Positions 54,876-64,000 of a stretch of DNA of 64,000 nucleotides are shown in pieces. Position 1 is the first letter of the stretch. Every line of letters starts with the position of its first letter. This DNA is from Oryzias latipes. Its lineage: Eukaryota > Chordata > Actinopteri > Beloniformes > Adrianichthyidae. The stretch spans positions 26,908,094 through 26,972,093 of the forward strand of contig NC_019871.2 of assembly GCF_002234675.1 (NCBI RefSeq), in the 5' to 3' direction. Below the pieces are notes generated by a model. It did no database searches, had not been told where the DNA came from, and saw only the letters and a list, made by a program, of their open reading frames with translations. A program made the position numbers and the translations under genes.

Positions 54876-55669
54876 TGTTGGAAAATATAATCTGTCGCTT
54901 TGAGATTACTTTCCTTGTTGCATGTTCAATAAAGTCGAGAAGGAGAAAACCACGGGATTCGGCCGGATTAAGTTTAACAAATTTATTCCCTAACAATATT
55001 TCTAAAAACAGAGTAAAAAATAATAAAACAGAATAAAACAGATCGATCTGGGTGTCCAAAATCAAGGCCTGCAATACGCAAGAGGTTACATTCCAAATTC
55101 ACATGCAGCTTGTCTGGAGACACAGAAAAGTTCCTTGAGTTCAGACTTTTAAGCATGTGGTCAGAACATCCTCCCCCGGGAGCAAGATGGCCGCCGAATC
55201 TCCGCCTCTGGTCGCTAGAGATTGGCTGACAGAGGAGCCCCCCTACTTCCTTCAGCCCATCCTTAGAATCACAGCATCTGGTCTCTGGGGGGGGAACCTC
55301 ACAGATAGACACGGTACGGAATCCCCATGGGTGGCAGGAACTGTCACTGCAGGAAGTCGATCCTAGAGCTTTGTTCTTCACACGGGAGCAGATGCCTGTG
55401 GCGGTTCCCAGGGATTGAGATGATTGATTTATGATCCAAGTCAGACCTACAACCAAATGGCCTCAGAAGATCAAAGACCGTTTTCTCCTGAAGGGGGGTT
55501 GAGATTGTAGCTGCATTCCTGACACCTCTCACATATGCAACTATAGGAAGCAACTTCAGAGTTGAAAGGATGTTAAAGCACACACTTCAGCAAATGACTT
55601 ATCTTCACTGTAATAAAAATTTAAGACTGACAACCCTAATGAAATTACCAAAAAATATAAATTCCTTCA
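54876..55669 (-). repeat. 5' LTR of the tRNA-Trp-primed element
   Basis: 794 bp, partner of 48663-49457, followed directly by the CCGG target duplication. Confidence 0.9.
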
Positions 55670-55673
55670 CCGG

Positions 55674-57320
55674 CCATGCTTGTATTTGTTCGCTGGCTGT
55701 CTAGCAGAATACACATGTTGTGATGACAGCATATTGATTATTGCAAATTAAGCTGACATTTTGGTGATTGCAAACCTGAGTGAACGCTACAAGTGCTTGA
55801 CTGTTTCACTAAGTCATTGGGAGTTGAAACTGGTTGCCAGAGGTGACTATTACTCCCATCTTTCATTCAATCAAAGTCTGGATCTCCTATCCAGGCTGCC
55901 TTACACCTCATGTGCCAACTTGCCACTTACTCTATATGTTCCTCTGTACTTTGTTCTATTTACAATCAAATCCAAATCTTACAATCAAATCCAAATCTTC
56001 TACCAGAGTCATAAAAATGTAAGAATGGACACAAAGAAGGAGATACGTGCTTTGAAATTGCAAAGCAAACAAAGAAGCAGCACTTAATGTGGAGCTGAAA
56101 CACAGTGGCTATTCATTTCTATCAACATTCAAGGTTTCCTCAATACCGTAGACTGCGGAACATCCTGGTGCTACCACCAGACAAGAGTTCCACGACATTG
56201 TAACTGTTGAGTATCATGGGTCCTTACAAAGACAAACATCTCAGTAGTGTAAATTCAGTTAAAAAAGGAAAGGCCGTTTTCACCAATCAATCTTTGCCTT
56301 CTGAACAGACAAGCAGTTGTTAAGCACATAGGTCTTCTTTGTATTGCAGTTTCCTTTGATTTTCTTTTGTAGAGGATGTCAGGATGGCCGAGCGGTCCAA
56401 GGCGCTGTGTTTAGGTTGCAGTCTCATAAGAGGCGTGGGTTCAAATCCCACTTCTGACATTCAGCCAACAGTCAGGCTACTGCTCCAATCTTTCCTGCTC
56501 TCTCCATCAATGGAACTCTGTTTGCTGTCCAGAGACATCACCTAACAGCTTGCGCAATTACAACTTCTTTAGACAAAACTTACTTTATTTGCTCCTAACG
56601 TTGTCATCACACGTGTTACAGATGAACCAAAGGCAAATAAATCCTTGATCATTCTATTCATTCAAAACTGCGACCGAAATTTATCTGTTTCCTCCATAAG
56701 CAATCATGGAAGTTGTTGTTTTAAACATAATGGGATATGGGTCAGATGGGATTCCATGCCACTGACAATTTATCTCAATACCAAGGTAATACAAGGTCAA
56801 TGTAAAACAAATACATTGTATTTGTCCTCAAACCAAGGCAGCGGGGTTTAATGGTTACCTGCTTCATAACAGATGCTAATGAGAAACGTGTCAAGTCATT
56901 GCATTTGAACAAATCAGCCTGACGACTTAATTGTAATGCACAGTCAGGCATCTCGGTCCACTTACAGAAACCTTTCCTAAAACTTCATCAAATGGTATTC
57001 TGTCATGCCCTTCTTTCAATGCAGAAACCAAAAAGAAGTAGACATGATACCGCTGCCATATAACACAGAAGCACTAAAGCTTCAGATATTGTCACAAATG
57101 TTGTGAAACAGACAGGTCATTTCAGTCATGTGGGGTTCTTTAATGACCTGTTGATTTTTGCAAAGAGGGCAGCCGGTTTTGTGATGGCAACGGTGAACGA
57201 GCAGGAGTTACGAGGTTTTCCAGCAAATGGTGTTGCATATTCTGTCAGCTGATCAAGAAAGCAGCGCTCCCAGTCAAGGGAATCGAACCCCGGTCTTCCT
57301 GCTCCGCGCTGAAAATGGTT
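55674..57320 (+). repeat. tRNA-cassette repeat, longest copy
   Basis: The block 55735-56220 aligns with 59930-60405 (CTACAAGTGCTTGACTGTTT, TCTTTCATTCAATCA, GACTGCGGAACATCCTGG). 56228-56340 aligns with 36735-36850. 57050-57310 is the inverted counterpart of 20637-20900. A tRNA-Asp-like 3' half lies on the minus strand at about 57262-57305 (GACCGGGGTTCGATTCCCTT). The copies look like pieces of a former tRNA gene array. Confidence 0.75.
56378..56459 (+). tRNA. tRNA-Leu (TAG)
   Basis: 82 nt: acceptor GTCAGGA/TTCTGAC with discriminator A, A-box GGCCGAGCGGTCC, anticodon stem CTGTG/TGCAG (two G-U pairs) around loop TTTAGGT (anticodon UAG, Leu), long variable arm, and B-box GGTTCAAATCCC. It differs from the copy at 36883 in the anticodon, so the same gene family yields two Leu isoacceptors. 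Confidence 0.75.
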
Positions 57321-57866
57321 AAGCTTAACTCTCTTAACTTTTGCCATTCATTCTCTATGGTAGTTCTTAACACTACGGATGTAATATACTTTTTCACCAC
57401 TAGCGGGATTTTGGGGGCGCTGTTTCCACATCGTCTTAGTAGTAAGGATTTTACAGGAAGAGCATACAAGAACAGAAAACAGCAACATTCTTGTGGCCAG
57501 ATTTGATCCGATCGCTGTGAAAACACAAGAGCACAAGTTAAAGTCTGATGTAAGTAAAAAAATTTAACAGGACAAAGTTTCTAATTTGAAGACATTTCTC
57601 TTCCCGTCATTGTTGAAACATGAGGACTGAAACTCCCGCGGTGAGGATAACAGCTGGGATGAGAGGAACGTCTTCAAACTATAAACTTTGAGCATTTAAG
57701 TGTGTGTGTGTTTTCAAACCCTTTTTCATTTTACCAAAGGTATTGTGGAGGTGAACAGGGGTTACATTACATTTTCTATGCCATTTTTATTATGCATAAC
57801 AGGGGTTACAGTATTTTATTATGCATTTAATGGAGTAGATATACATGCATGTATATTGTATTGCAG
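57321..57866. other. Region upstream of the unrecognised plus-strand gene
   Basis: A first exon and promoter for the next gene should lie here or further upstream, but I could not identify one with confidence. Confidence 0.4.
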
Positions 57867-58670
57867 GAATATGCAAAATCAGAGATCTGAGAAACTATTT
57901 AGCTGAAAGATCAGTGGATCCACCTTCAGGTAGTGAGGACAACCAGCTGGTTGGATTTGGTGTGCATTCTAAGAAGACCTGGAGGGATGTCTGGGAGAAA
58001 AGAGAAGATGGATATGCATCATTTATCCTCAGGAAACAGTGTGTTTCAGGCAGCAAAATGTTCCTGCTCCAGCAGTACCTGAAGAAGAAAGAGGCTCAGA
58101 CTCAGAGTTCTTCAGAACCTGCTCTTCCTAAACCTTCTTCTAATCCTCCAGGTCTGTGGCAGACTAGACGTTCATGCTGACGTTAGTAAACATGGTAGAA
58201 ATGATGTTTCCCATCTTTTCAGTGTCTTCTTTAGAGATGGAAGATGATGAAGAGTTGGAGAGGATGATGCTTTCTGTCTCTCCATCCAAACTCCTCTCTT
58301 TACAAGGTAAAACTAAATCACTCACAAATACACACTGAGTGTTAATTATTACTTCTGATTGCAACCTGTTTTCTTATTTCTTTTACTGAATAGCAGGGAC
58401 ATGTAGTGAAGAAGATGACAGGACCAACGTGTTTACCAACAATCCCAACCCAGCCAAGTGAGCAGCACCAACGTGCACACATCATGCCTCACGTGTTGAT
58501 TATGTTTCTGTATGCAGAATAGTAGTACTAGTTGAAAAACTGATATTAGACTAGATGTTAGTCTTAGATCAGTCCTTTCTTTAGACTAAGCACTTTTAAA
58601 TGTCTGTTCAAATAGCAGCATATTAATATGTTTGCTTTATTTTCTTTCAGGTTCACTGAGTAAAGGTCAA

Positions 58671-58709
<39 letters not shown>

Positions 58710-59554
58710 ACCTGATGGTTCTGTCATAAACCAGGATCACCTTTTCCTTTCTTCGTTTTGCTGGTTGGCCACGTTCAGGCCTGTTCTAATGCAGGTGTTT
58801 TGTGTGAGTGCTTTTGTGATGAGGGTAAATACAGAATTATTTTATTTGCATGGGTTTGGTATGAAAATGATTGAAAGAAGCCAGTCTTAAAATAGCTGAA
58901 TTACAACAAAAGTACACGTCTTAAGACATCAGAGTAAAGTGGTTATGCATGGATTATTACATCATAATTGTACCTTTCCTGGTCAATCAAAAGATACAAA
59001 AATGAAACTAATCATTCATTTATTGATTTTCATACCACACCTGTTCTATTGAGCATGTTTTCCTACATGGTTTTGAGTGTTTTGCACAATTACTAACAAA
59101 GAACTGTAAATAGTGATGGATATTTCTGTTTATCTGAATCCAGACGAGAGGTCCAGCTGTCCTGCTGATACACATGCAGGTGAGTGTTGAGGATCATTTG
59201 TCAGTTTTACTCTGCTGCAGCGTCCTGTTTGTTTCTGACTGTTTTTTTTCACCAGTTTCTTCTGCTCCAGTGAAGACTCCTCTGCCAGAACCACCAGAGT
59301 TGCTCGGTTTGGAATTGTCTGAAAGTAAAATGGTGTCATCTTTAAGAAGATTGCAGGATAAGACCTACAGTCAGTGCATTAACTTTGACAAAAAGGCAAA
59401 GTACTGTATTCATTTGGATTTTGTGGTGATATTTTATTTAACAACAGCTCATGTTATTTTTGCAGCAGTCGTTGGAAGACCCTCAGCTCAGTCTGCAGCT
59501 CCTCCTCCTGCACACTTTCAGCCAACGCCTGCTGCTCCTCCACTTCCATGCTAG
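57867..59554 (+). CDS. Unrecognised multi-exon gene
   Basis: Exon-like blocks with good splice sites: 57867-58151 (phase 1 in and out; contains DNQLVGFGVHSKKTW, KREDGYASFILRKQ and MFLLQQYLKKKE), 58223-58306 (MEDDEELERMMLSVSPSKLL), 58394-58458 (acidic, NPNPA end), 58651 onward (stop within four codons after the previous exon), 59145-59180 (DERSSCPADTHA), 59255-59398 (PLPEPPELLGLELSESKM, LRRLQDKTYSQCINFD) and about 59465-59554 (Pro/Ala-rich, stop). The blocks cannot all sit in one transcript, because the 58651 exon is terminal; skipping 58394 and 58651 gives a longer frame to 59554. The first block looks like a compact conserved domain I cannot name. Some exon ends are approximate. Confidence 0.5.
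58671..58707 (+). repeat. (GCT)n trinucleotide repeat, 12 units
   Basis: Pure GCT/CTG run just downstream of the alternative terminal exon. Depending on splicing it is 3' UTR or encodes a short poly-Ala. Confidence 0.95.
58708..59144. other. Intron or intergenic sequence, nothing recognised
   Basis: AT-rich, no exon-like block between the GCT repeat and the small exon at 59145. Confidence 0.5.
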
Positions 59555-59699
59555 GACCAAGATGTTAGCAGCTGGAACCGCTCTCCCCAGCAAAGGATCT
59601 GGATGAAAACAGCAAAAGAAGCCTTAGGACTGTGGCCTGGGTCTCCACCTGTGAGACATCCCATGAAGATGATCTCTTTGTGGCGTAACCCCCCTCAGA

Positions 59700-60440
59700 A
59701 CATTATTTGAGGCGTGGGTTCAAATCCCACTTCTGACATTCAAAAACCTTTCCTTAAACTTCATCAAATGGTATTCTGTCATGCCCTCCTTTCACTGCAG
59801 AAACTGAAAAGAAGCAGAAAAGATAGCGCTGCCATATAACACAGAAGCACTAAAGCTGTAGTTCTGCAAACATGTTGTAAAACAGACAGACCATTTCACA
59901 TTAATAGTTTACTCATGAACAAATCTGGTATTCATGTTGATTATTGCAAATATGGCTGACATTTTTAGGATTGCAATACTGAGCGAAGGCTACAAGTGCT
60001 TGACTGTTTCAGTAAGTCATTAGGAGTTTAAACAGGTTGCCTAAGGTGACTATTACTCCCAACTTTCATTCAATCAGTCTCGATCTCCTATCCAGGCTGG
60101 CTTACACTTCATTTGCCAACTTGCCATTTATGTTATGTTGACCTCTGTACTTTGTTCTATTTACAATCAAATCCAAGTCTTTTACCCAAGTCTTAAAAAT
60201 GTAAACATTGGACATTAAGAGGGAGACACATGCTTTGAAAATTCAAAGTAAACAAAGAAGTCAAAGAAGCAGTATTTAATGTGGTATTGAAACACAGTGG
60301 CTGTTCATTTCAATCATCAAGGCTTCCTTAATGCCGTAGACTGCAGAACATCCTGGTGTTGCCACCAGGAAGAGTTCCACGACATTGTAACTGTTGTGTA
60401 TCATGGCTACTCAACAAGACAAACATCTCAGTAGTCTAAA
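59700..60440 (+). repeat. tRNA-cassette repeat with tRNA-Leu 3' half
   Basis: 59710-59737 holds the T-arm and acceptor of a tRNA-Leu (GGGTTCAAATCCCACTTCTG). The rest aligns with 55735-56240 and with 56990-57080. No complete tRNA remains. Confidence 0.7.
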
Positions 60441-60789
60441 TTGCAGGATAAGATCCAGTAGCTCTGAATTCTCCGTGTTGTATAAGATCTGCCACTGTGA
60501 TATCTCATTGGGTGCAAAGCTTGTCTTGTGGTCATCTCCAGCCTGTAGCCCTAGGGTCAAATGGAGGATGGCTCTCGAAGTGTGGTCAAGGTGTGAAAGC
60601 CAGCGAGTGCGGCACTCCCCAGTCAGGCAAGATGCACAGGGCTGGCATGAGCGACCTCTTAGGACTTTGCTTGTGACACGGTGGGGCCATTTGATGTTCT
60701 CTATGGGTCTGAGGGCTCAGGTATCAAATCCATCTGTTCTGCTGCATTCTTGTTTAGAGGCCATGTCTCTGAGCCAGACAGCAGGATGA

Positions 60790-61090
60790 AGAGTACTGCC
60801 AAGATGTAGACCAAGCTTCGCCTTGTGTGAGATGGTTGGATGCAACTACAGTTGGTCGACCCCTGATCGGAAGATTGCAGGCTCGATTGGCACCTTGCCC
60901 CTACATGTGTTGAAATGACCTTGGGCAAGACACTGAACCCCACCTTGCCTCTGGTGGACGGTTGCCACCAGTGTTCGGCAGCAGAGCTGCCATCAGTGTG
61001 TGAATGTGTGAGTGAATGAGACTGTAGAGTACCTTGGACCTTCGAGGAAAGTGGAAGAGCGCTATGCAGGTATTTACCATTCCAGGGAGA
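60790..61090 (+). repeat. Interspersed repeat common in fish (SINE-like)
   Basis: The motifs GTTGGTCGACCCCTGATCGG, TTGGGCAAGACACTGAACCC and AGCGCTATGCAGGTATTTAC with a final CATTCC follow the order of a very common teleost interspersed repeat that carries a tRNA-like pol III B-box region. The copy is diverged. Confidence 0.5.
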
Positions 61091-61333
61091 AACCCTGCCA
61101 AGGTTCTTCTGCTAAGGATTTCTGTCCTTGTATTCCTGTTATTTGTCATCGTTGAGCCCCAATACACAAAGTTTATGATGGGCTGAACTGTATTATTGCC
61201 GCTAAACTGTATTATTTATTCTTTGTATAGTTCACTTTGAAGCCACGTTTTTGGAAAACGTGGAAAAAACTCACAACCACATCAAGACCAAAAGTGTATT
61301 TGCATGTGTGTGTGTGTCTGTGTGCCTGTGCAG

Positions 61334-63954
61334 GATGGAGACCGAGAAGGAGCATTATATTTGCAAGCTGGGACGCAGAGAAGTTTGGTCTGCTGGGATC
61401 TACAGAATGGGCAGAGGTAATGTTTGAAGACACAAACAGGCTCTGCTGATGGTGCCCTTAAGGATGAACCATGTTCTGGTCTCCACAGGACAATGCCAGG
61501 CTGCTGCAGCAGAGAGCTGTGGCTTACATCAACGCAGACTCTGCCATAGAGGGTGAGTAGGTCGGTATGGTTAGGATAATCTTTCAGTCAGGGTTCAGGC
61601 TCAGTTTGCCTCATGATCTTGTGGTATAACAGGGATGTACACACTGAGAGTCGACTGCACTCCGTCACTGCACACTTTGGTCTATGACCTCACCAAGCAG
61701 GTGAGACCCAAGCACATCAGGTTGAAATGCACTTAGGTTTTGTTATGTATTGGCCATCATTTTTTTCTTCTTGGTGGTTGGTTCAGATAGCCAGTCCAGA
61801 GGAAGGAGAGGAAGGAATTTCTTTGTATGAGAGCTGGCACAAAAGGGACAACTGGACTAATGGCCGCGACGCTCCAAGGTAAAGAAACAACATCGTCTGT
61901 CTGGACGATGTGGCTATGAGCCAGTCACTGAAATGACTAAGTCCCACTCCAATCATCCATCTTTGGATGTATTTTCCAAGTGTTCCTAGTCATCTTTTAA
62001 TTATGATTATTCCATTTTTAGGCAATATCAAAAACCTATCATTTTCTAGTTAATAGTTCCTGTAGAGCAGCAGGGGTTCATTACAATTTCACCTCTGAGT
62101 TGTGGGCGGGACCCGATCTCCTTCCCCTCTCCATTGCTGAGAGCTATCTGTTCACGTTCCCCCGCGCTAGATTACAGCCCCTCACACCCCAACCTAACAT
62201 TATCAGTGCAACAAAAATGGCGAGCAATATTAGAGCTATCCAGCCGTACAATTTGGAGTCAGATGATACCAGCTCAGACGAGGAACACAAAGACGTACTT
62301 GGATCTATTTGTCTATAAATGGATGGATCAGAACAGAGCAGAGCAGGGAGCTTGTGGCCACCCAGCGTATTTTCTACACAAGTACAATCTTTTTCAAAAG
62401 GATTTTTTTTAAATGCTCCTGATTCAAAATGACTTGAATAAAGAAATACTCAGAAATACAATTTTGAGCTCAACATACTTTATATGTGTCCTCCATCATC
62501 AGAAAAAAGCCACAAGAATATGTTAAAAACAACACAAACACAATTTTCATCAGAGTGGGTTTTTTAAGGGTTTTGGAGCAGCAGTTTACAGATTTTGAAA
62601 CCTTTAAAGTACGGCAATACATTTTTTTTAAATTGCACAATGCCAAGAACCTCTGATTAAGCTACCCTGATTTTGCTCCACACAATGATGCTGCCACTGA
62701 CTGTGTTCCTGACTGTGTTTATGTTCCTTCATGGATTGAAAGTTGTTGTATTTTAAAATCTTATGCAAGTTGTTCTTTTTTTTTTGATTAAATGAGAGAA
62801 CAACTAAAGGGCATTGTGGCATGTCTGAATTTTAAAAAAAGTGCAATTTTAATGAGATGCTTCCAATTCTGTATTTCTAATGAAGTTTATGATTCAGAAC
62901 ATTCACGGTCTGATCTCTCTGGTGTTGTAAAGGATCAATAAACTCGGGTCTGGAAGCGACTTTGAGGCCTATTTTATCCGACTGGGAATTGCTGCAGGCA
63001 GAGCCAGATACACAAAAGACAAGGTGAGACGTTAAACTTTTACAAATGAATCTGTATTTTCTCTATTAAATTATTCCTGTATATGACCTTTTGACTGTAG
63101 TAAATACAGTTTAATTATATTATCTGTGAGATCTGAGCAAACTTCCCTACGGTGATAATATTTAGTACACAATCTGAATTTAAACTCTAACTTTCTAACG
63201 ACTTGATGGTTGACTGTGAGCACAGATATTGTGGAAAAAGGTATCTTTTTGCTAAAGCACTCAGTAAGAGGTTTTATGCTCTTGTTTTTGTTGTTGTTTT
63301 TTTCAGAAAACTGAGCGCTACAGCAGCTATCCGGTCTACCACAGTGTGTACGAAACCTTTGAGATTGTGGAACAGTTTTATGACCCGTCCTTCAGGAGGC
63401 TGCGGGCGGTGGCTCAGGTGAGAGGAGGACTCACCGTCCTATTGGCCAATTCCCAGCTGCTTCCGCTTGATGCTAACGAGTATGCAGATGCACTGGGTAA
63501 GTACGCCCAGAGCATCGCGCAGCTGGCTGCGAAGAACCCAGATGAAATGGTAATGTACGAGGTGTCATTTGGTAAGTTGTGTCGGTGGTGTCACAAACCG
63601 TGTGAAAAAACAAGTCTAATAAAATCTGGGAACTTTACTTTGCAGATTCCCTGTTTTCTGCAGTACAGAACTTCACTGTTGCAGCCAGAGATTTCCATGA
63701 ACGTCTGAAAAGCCTCAACAGGGACGAGTAAGACAGTTCAAACTCTTACGGGGCTGAACAAGTTTGATCTGTTTCCATCACATATTCAATTGAAAGTGTG
63801 ATAAGAATTAGTGATTGGACATATGAAAGCCATTTAAAGATATGTGGTGGGTGTCCTTCAGTCCTCTGCAGGTGCGGCTTGTGAACGATCAGCTCATGTA
63901 CCTTGAAAGAGCCTTTATTGACCCACTTGGTTTACCTGGCAGACCCTTTTACAG
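61334..63954 (+). CDS. naalad2: Glutamate carboxypeptidase II-family protein (NAALAD2/FOLH1-like), eight exons, partial
   Basis: Exons 61334-61416, 61489-61552, 61633-61700, 61787-61878, 62933-63023, 63307-63571, 63646-63727 and 63862-63954 join in frame with consensus splice sites. They encode the peptidase-domain half and start of the dimerisation domain of an M28 membrane zinc peptidase, which removes C-terminal glutamate from N-acetylaspartylglutamate and folate polyglutamates at the cell surface. Visible landmarks: catalytic-loop [17 protein letters not shown], zinc-ligand Asp in YINADSAIE, substrate-binding RARYTK, zinc-ligand His in [10 protein letters not shown], and [17 protein letters not shown]. 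The [11 protein letters not shown] stretch favours NAALAD2 over FOLH1. The expected second Glu of DAEEFG is Lys here. Upstream exons (membrane anchor, protease-associated domain, first zinc ligands) were not found in the window, and the gene continues past 64000. Confidence 0.9.
61900..62930. other. Intron with a transposon-like ORF start at about 62218
   Basis: The frame beginning [17 protein letters not shown] and stopping after about 33 codons resembles the start of fish transposon-derived or P2X7-like-domain proteins, but it ends immediately. It is treated as a decayed insertion in the intron between carboxypeptidase exons four and five. Confidence 0.35.
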
Positions 63955-64000
63955 GTTAGTCTTACATGCAGGCAGACATACAGGTTTCTTAAAGTCTAAA

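Larger units (their letters stand above)
48663..55669 (-). mobile_element. Large LTR retroelement with tRNA-Trp primer site and little coding capacity
   Basis: Two direct LTRs, 48663-49457 and 54876-55669 (about 98-99% identical), are flanked by CCGG on both sides (48659-48662 and 55670-55673). On the minus strand they begin TGAAGGAATT and end TTTTCCAACA. Four bases inside the 5' LTR is an 18-nt primer-binding site for tRNA-Trp. A purine-rich AAGAGAGGGAAAC tract precedes the 3' LTR. The 5.4-kb interior has no long gag, pol or env frame, only short decayed pieces (see 51693-52324). This is the structure of a large non-autonomous LTR element, probably derived from a retrovirus-like parent and moved by proteins supplied in trans. 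Confidence 0.85.

Overview
The window is eukaryotic and almost certainly from a teleost fish. It has spliced genes with GT-AG introns, tRNA genes of vertebrate type, microsatellites, and a dense mix of mobile elements typical of fish: CR1/L2-type LINEs, Ty1/copia, Ty3/gypsy, BEL/Pao, hAT, Tc1/mariner and Harbinger-like DNA transposons, and an LTR element primed by tRNA-Trp. Most of the 64 kb is repeat. Only a few stretches look like host genes.

Layout. 1-1156: reverse-transcriptase part of an L2 LINE, nearly identical to the full copy at 15.9-19.0 kb. 2.5-6.9 kb: an LTR fragment, then a second, different L2 LINE. 6.9-10.3 kb: copy A of a locally duplicated unit that carries a small secreted-protein gene whose last exon is a 27-bp tandem repeat. 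10.4-11.3 kb: decayed LINE ORF1. 11.4-15.2 kb: no supported gene. 15.25 kb: orphan histone-type 3' stem-loop. 15.8-19.0 kb: L2 LINE. 19.4-19.9 kb: solo LTR. 20.4-20.9 kb: decayed tRNA cassette, inverted. 21.4-22.0 kb: short GC-rich retroposon. 23.4-30.5 kb: a copia element joined through its LTR and gag start to the 3' half of a gypsy element. 30.8-35.7 kb: internally deleted BEL/Pao element split by a 1.76-kb poly(A)-tailed retroposon. 36.5-37.0 kb: tRNA genes and fragments. 37.6-44.4 kb: copy B of the duplicated unit, interrupted by a DNA transposon, with a much longer 27-bp array. 44.4-46.4 kb: BEL fragment cut by an LTR, then a Tc1 fragment. 46.5-47.6 kb: non-autonomous hAT-like element. 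47.8-48.3 kb: first three exons of a minus-strand gene. 48.66-55.67 kb: LTR element with paired LTRs and almost no coding capacity. 55.7-57.3 and 59.7-60.4 kb: tRNA cassettes. 57.9-59.6 kb: unrecognised multi-exon gene. 61.3-64.0 kb: eight exons of a glutamate carboxypeptidase II-family gene (naalad2/folh1-like), running off the window.

The most unusual items are: the duplicated signal-peptide gene with about 35 and about 96 copies of a nine-residue repeat, each with an N-glycosylation sequon; the in-frame copia-gypsy fusion; a Lys in place of a zinc-ligand Glu in the carboxypeptidase; a tRNA-Val-like gene with an AUA anticodon; and the non-coding tRNA-Trp-primed LTR element. All calls come from reading the sequence; no database search was possible.
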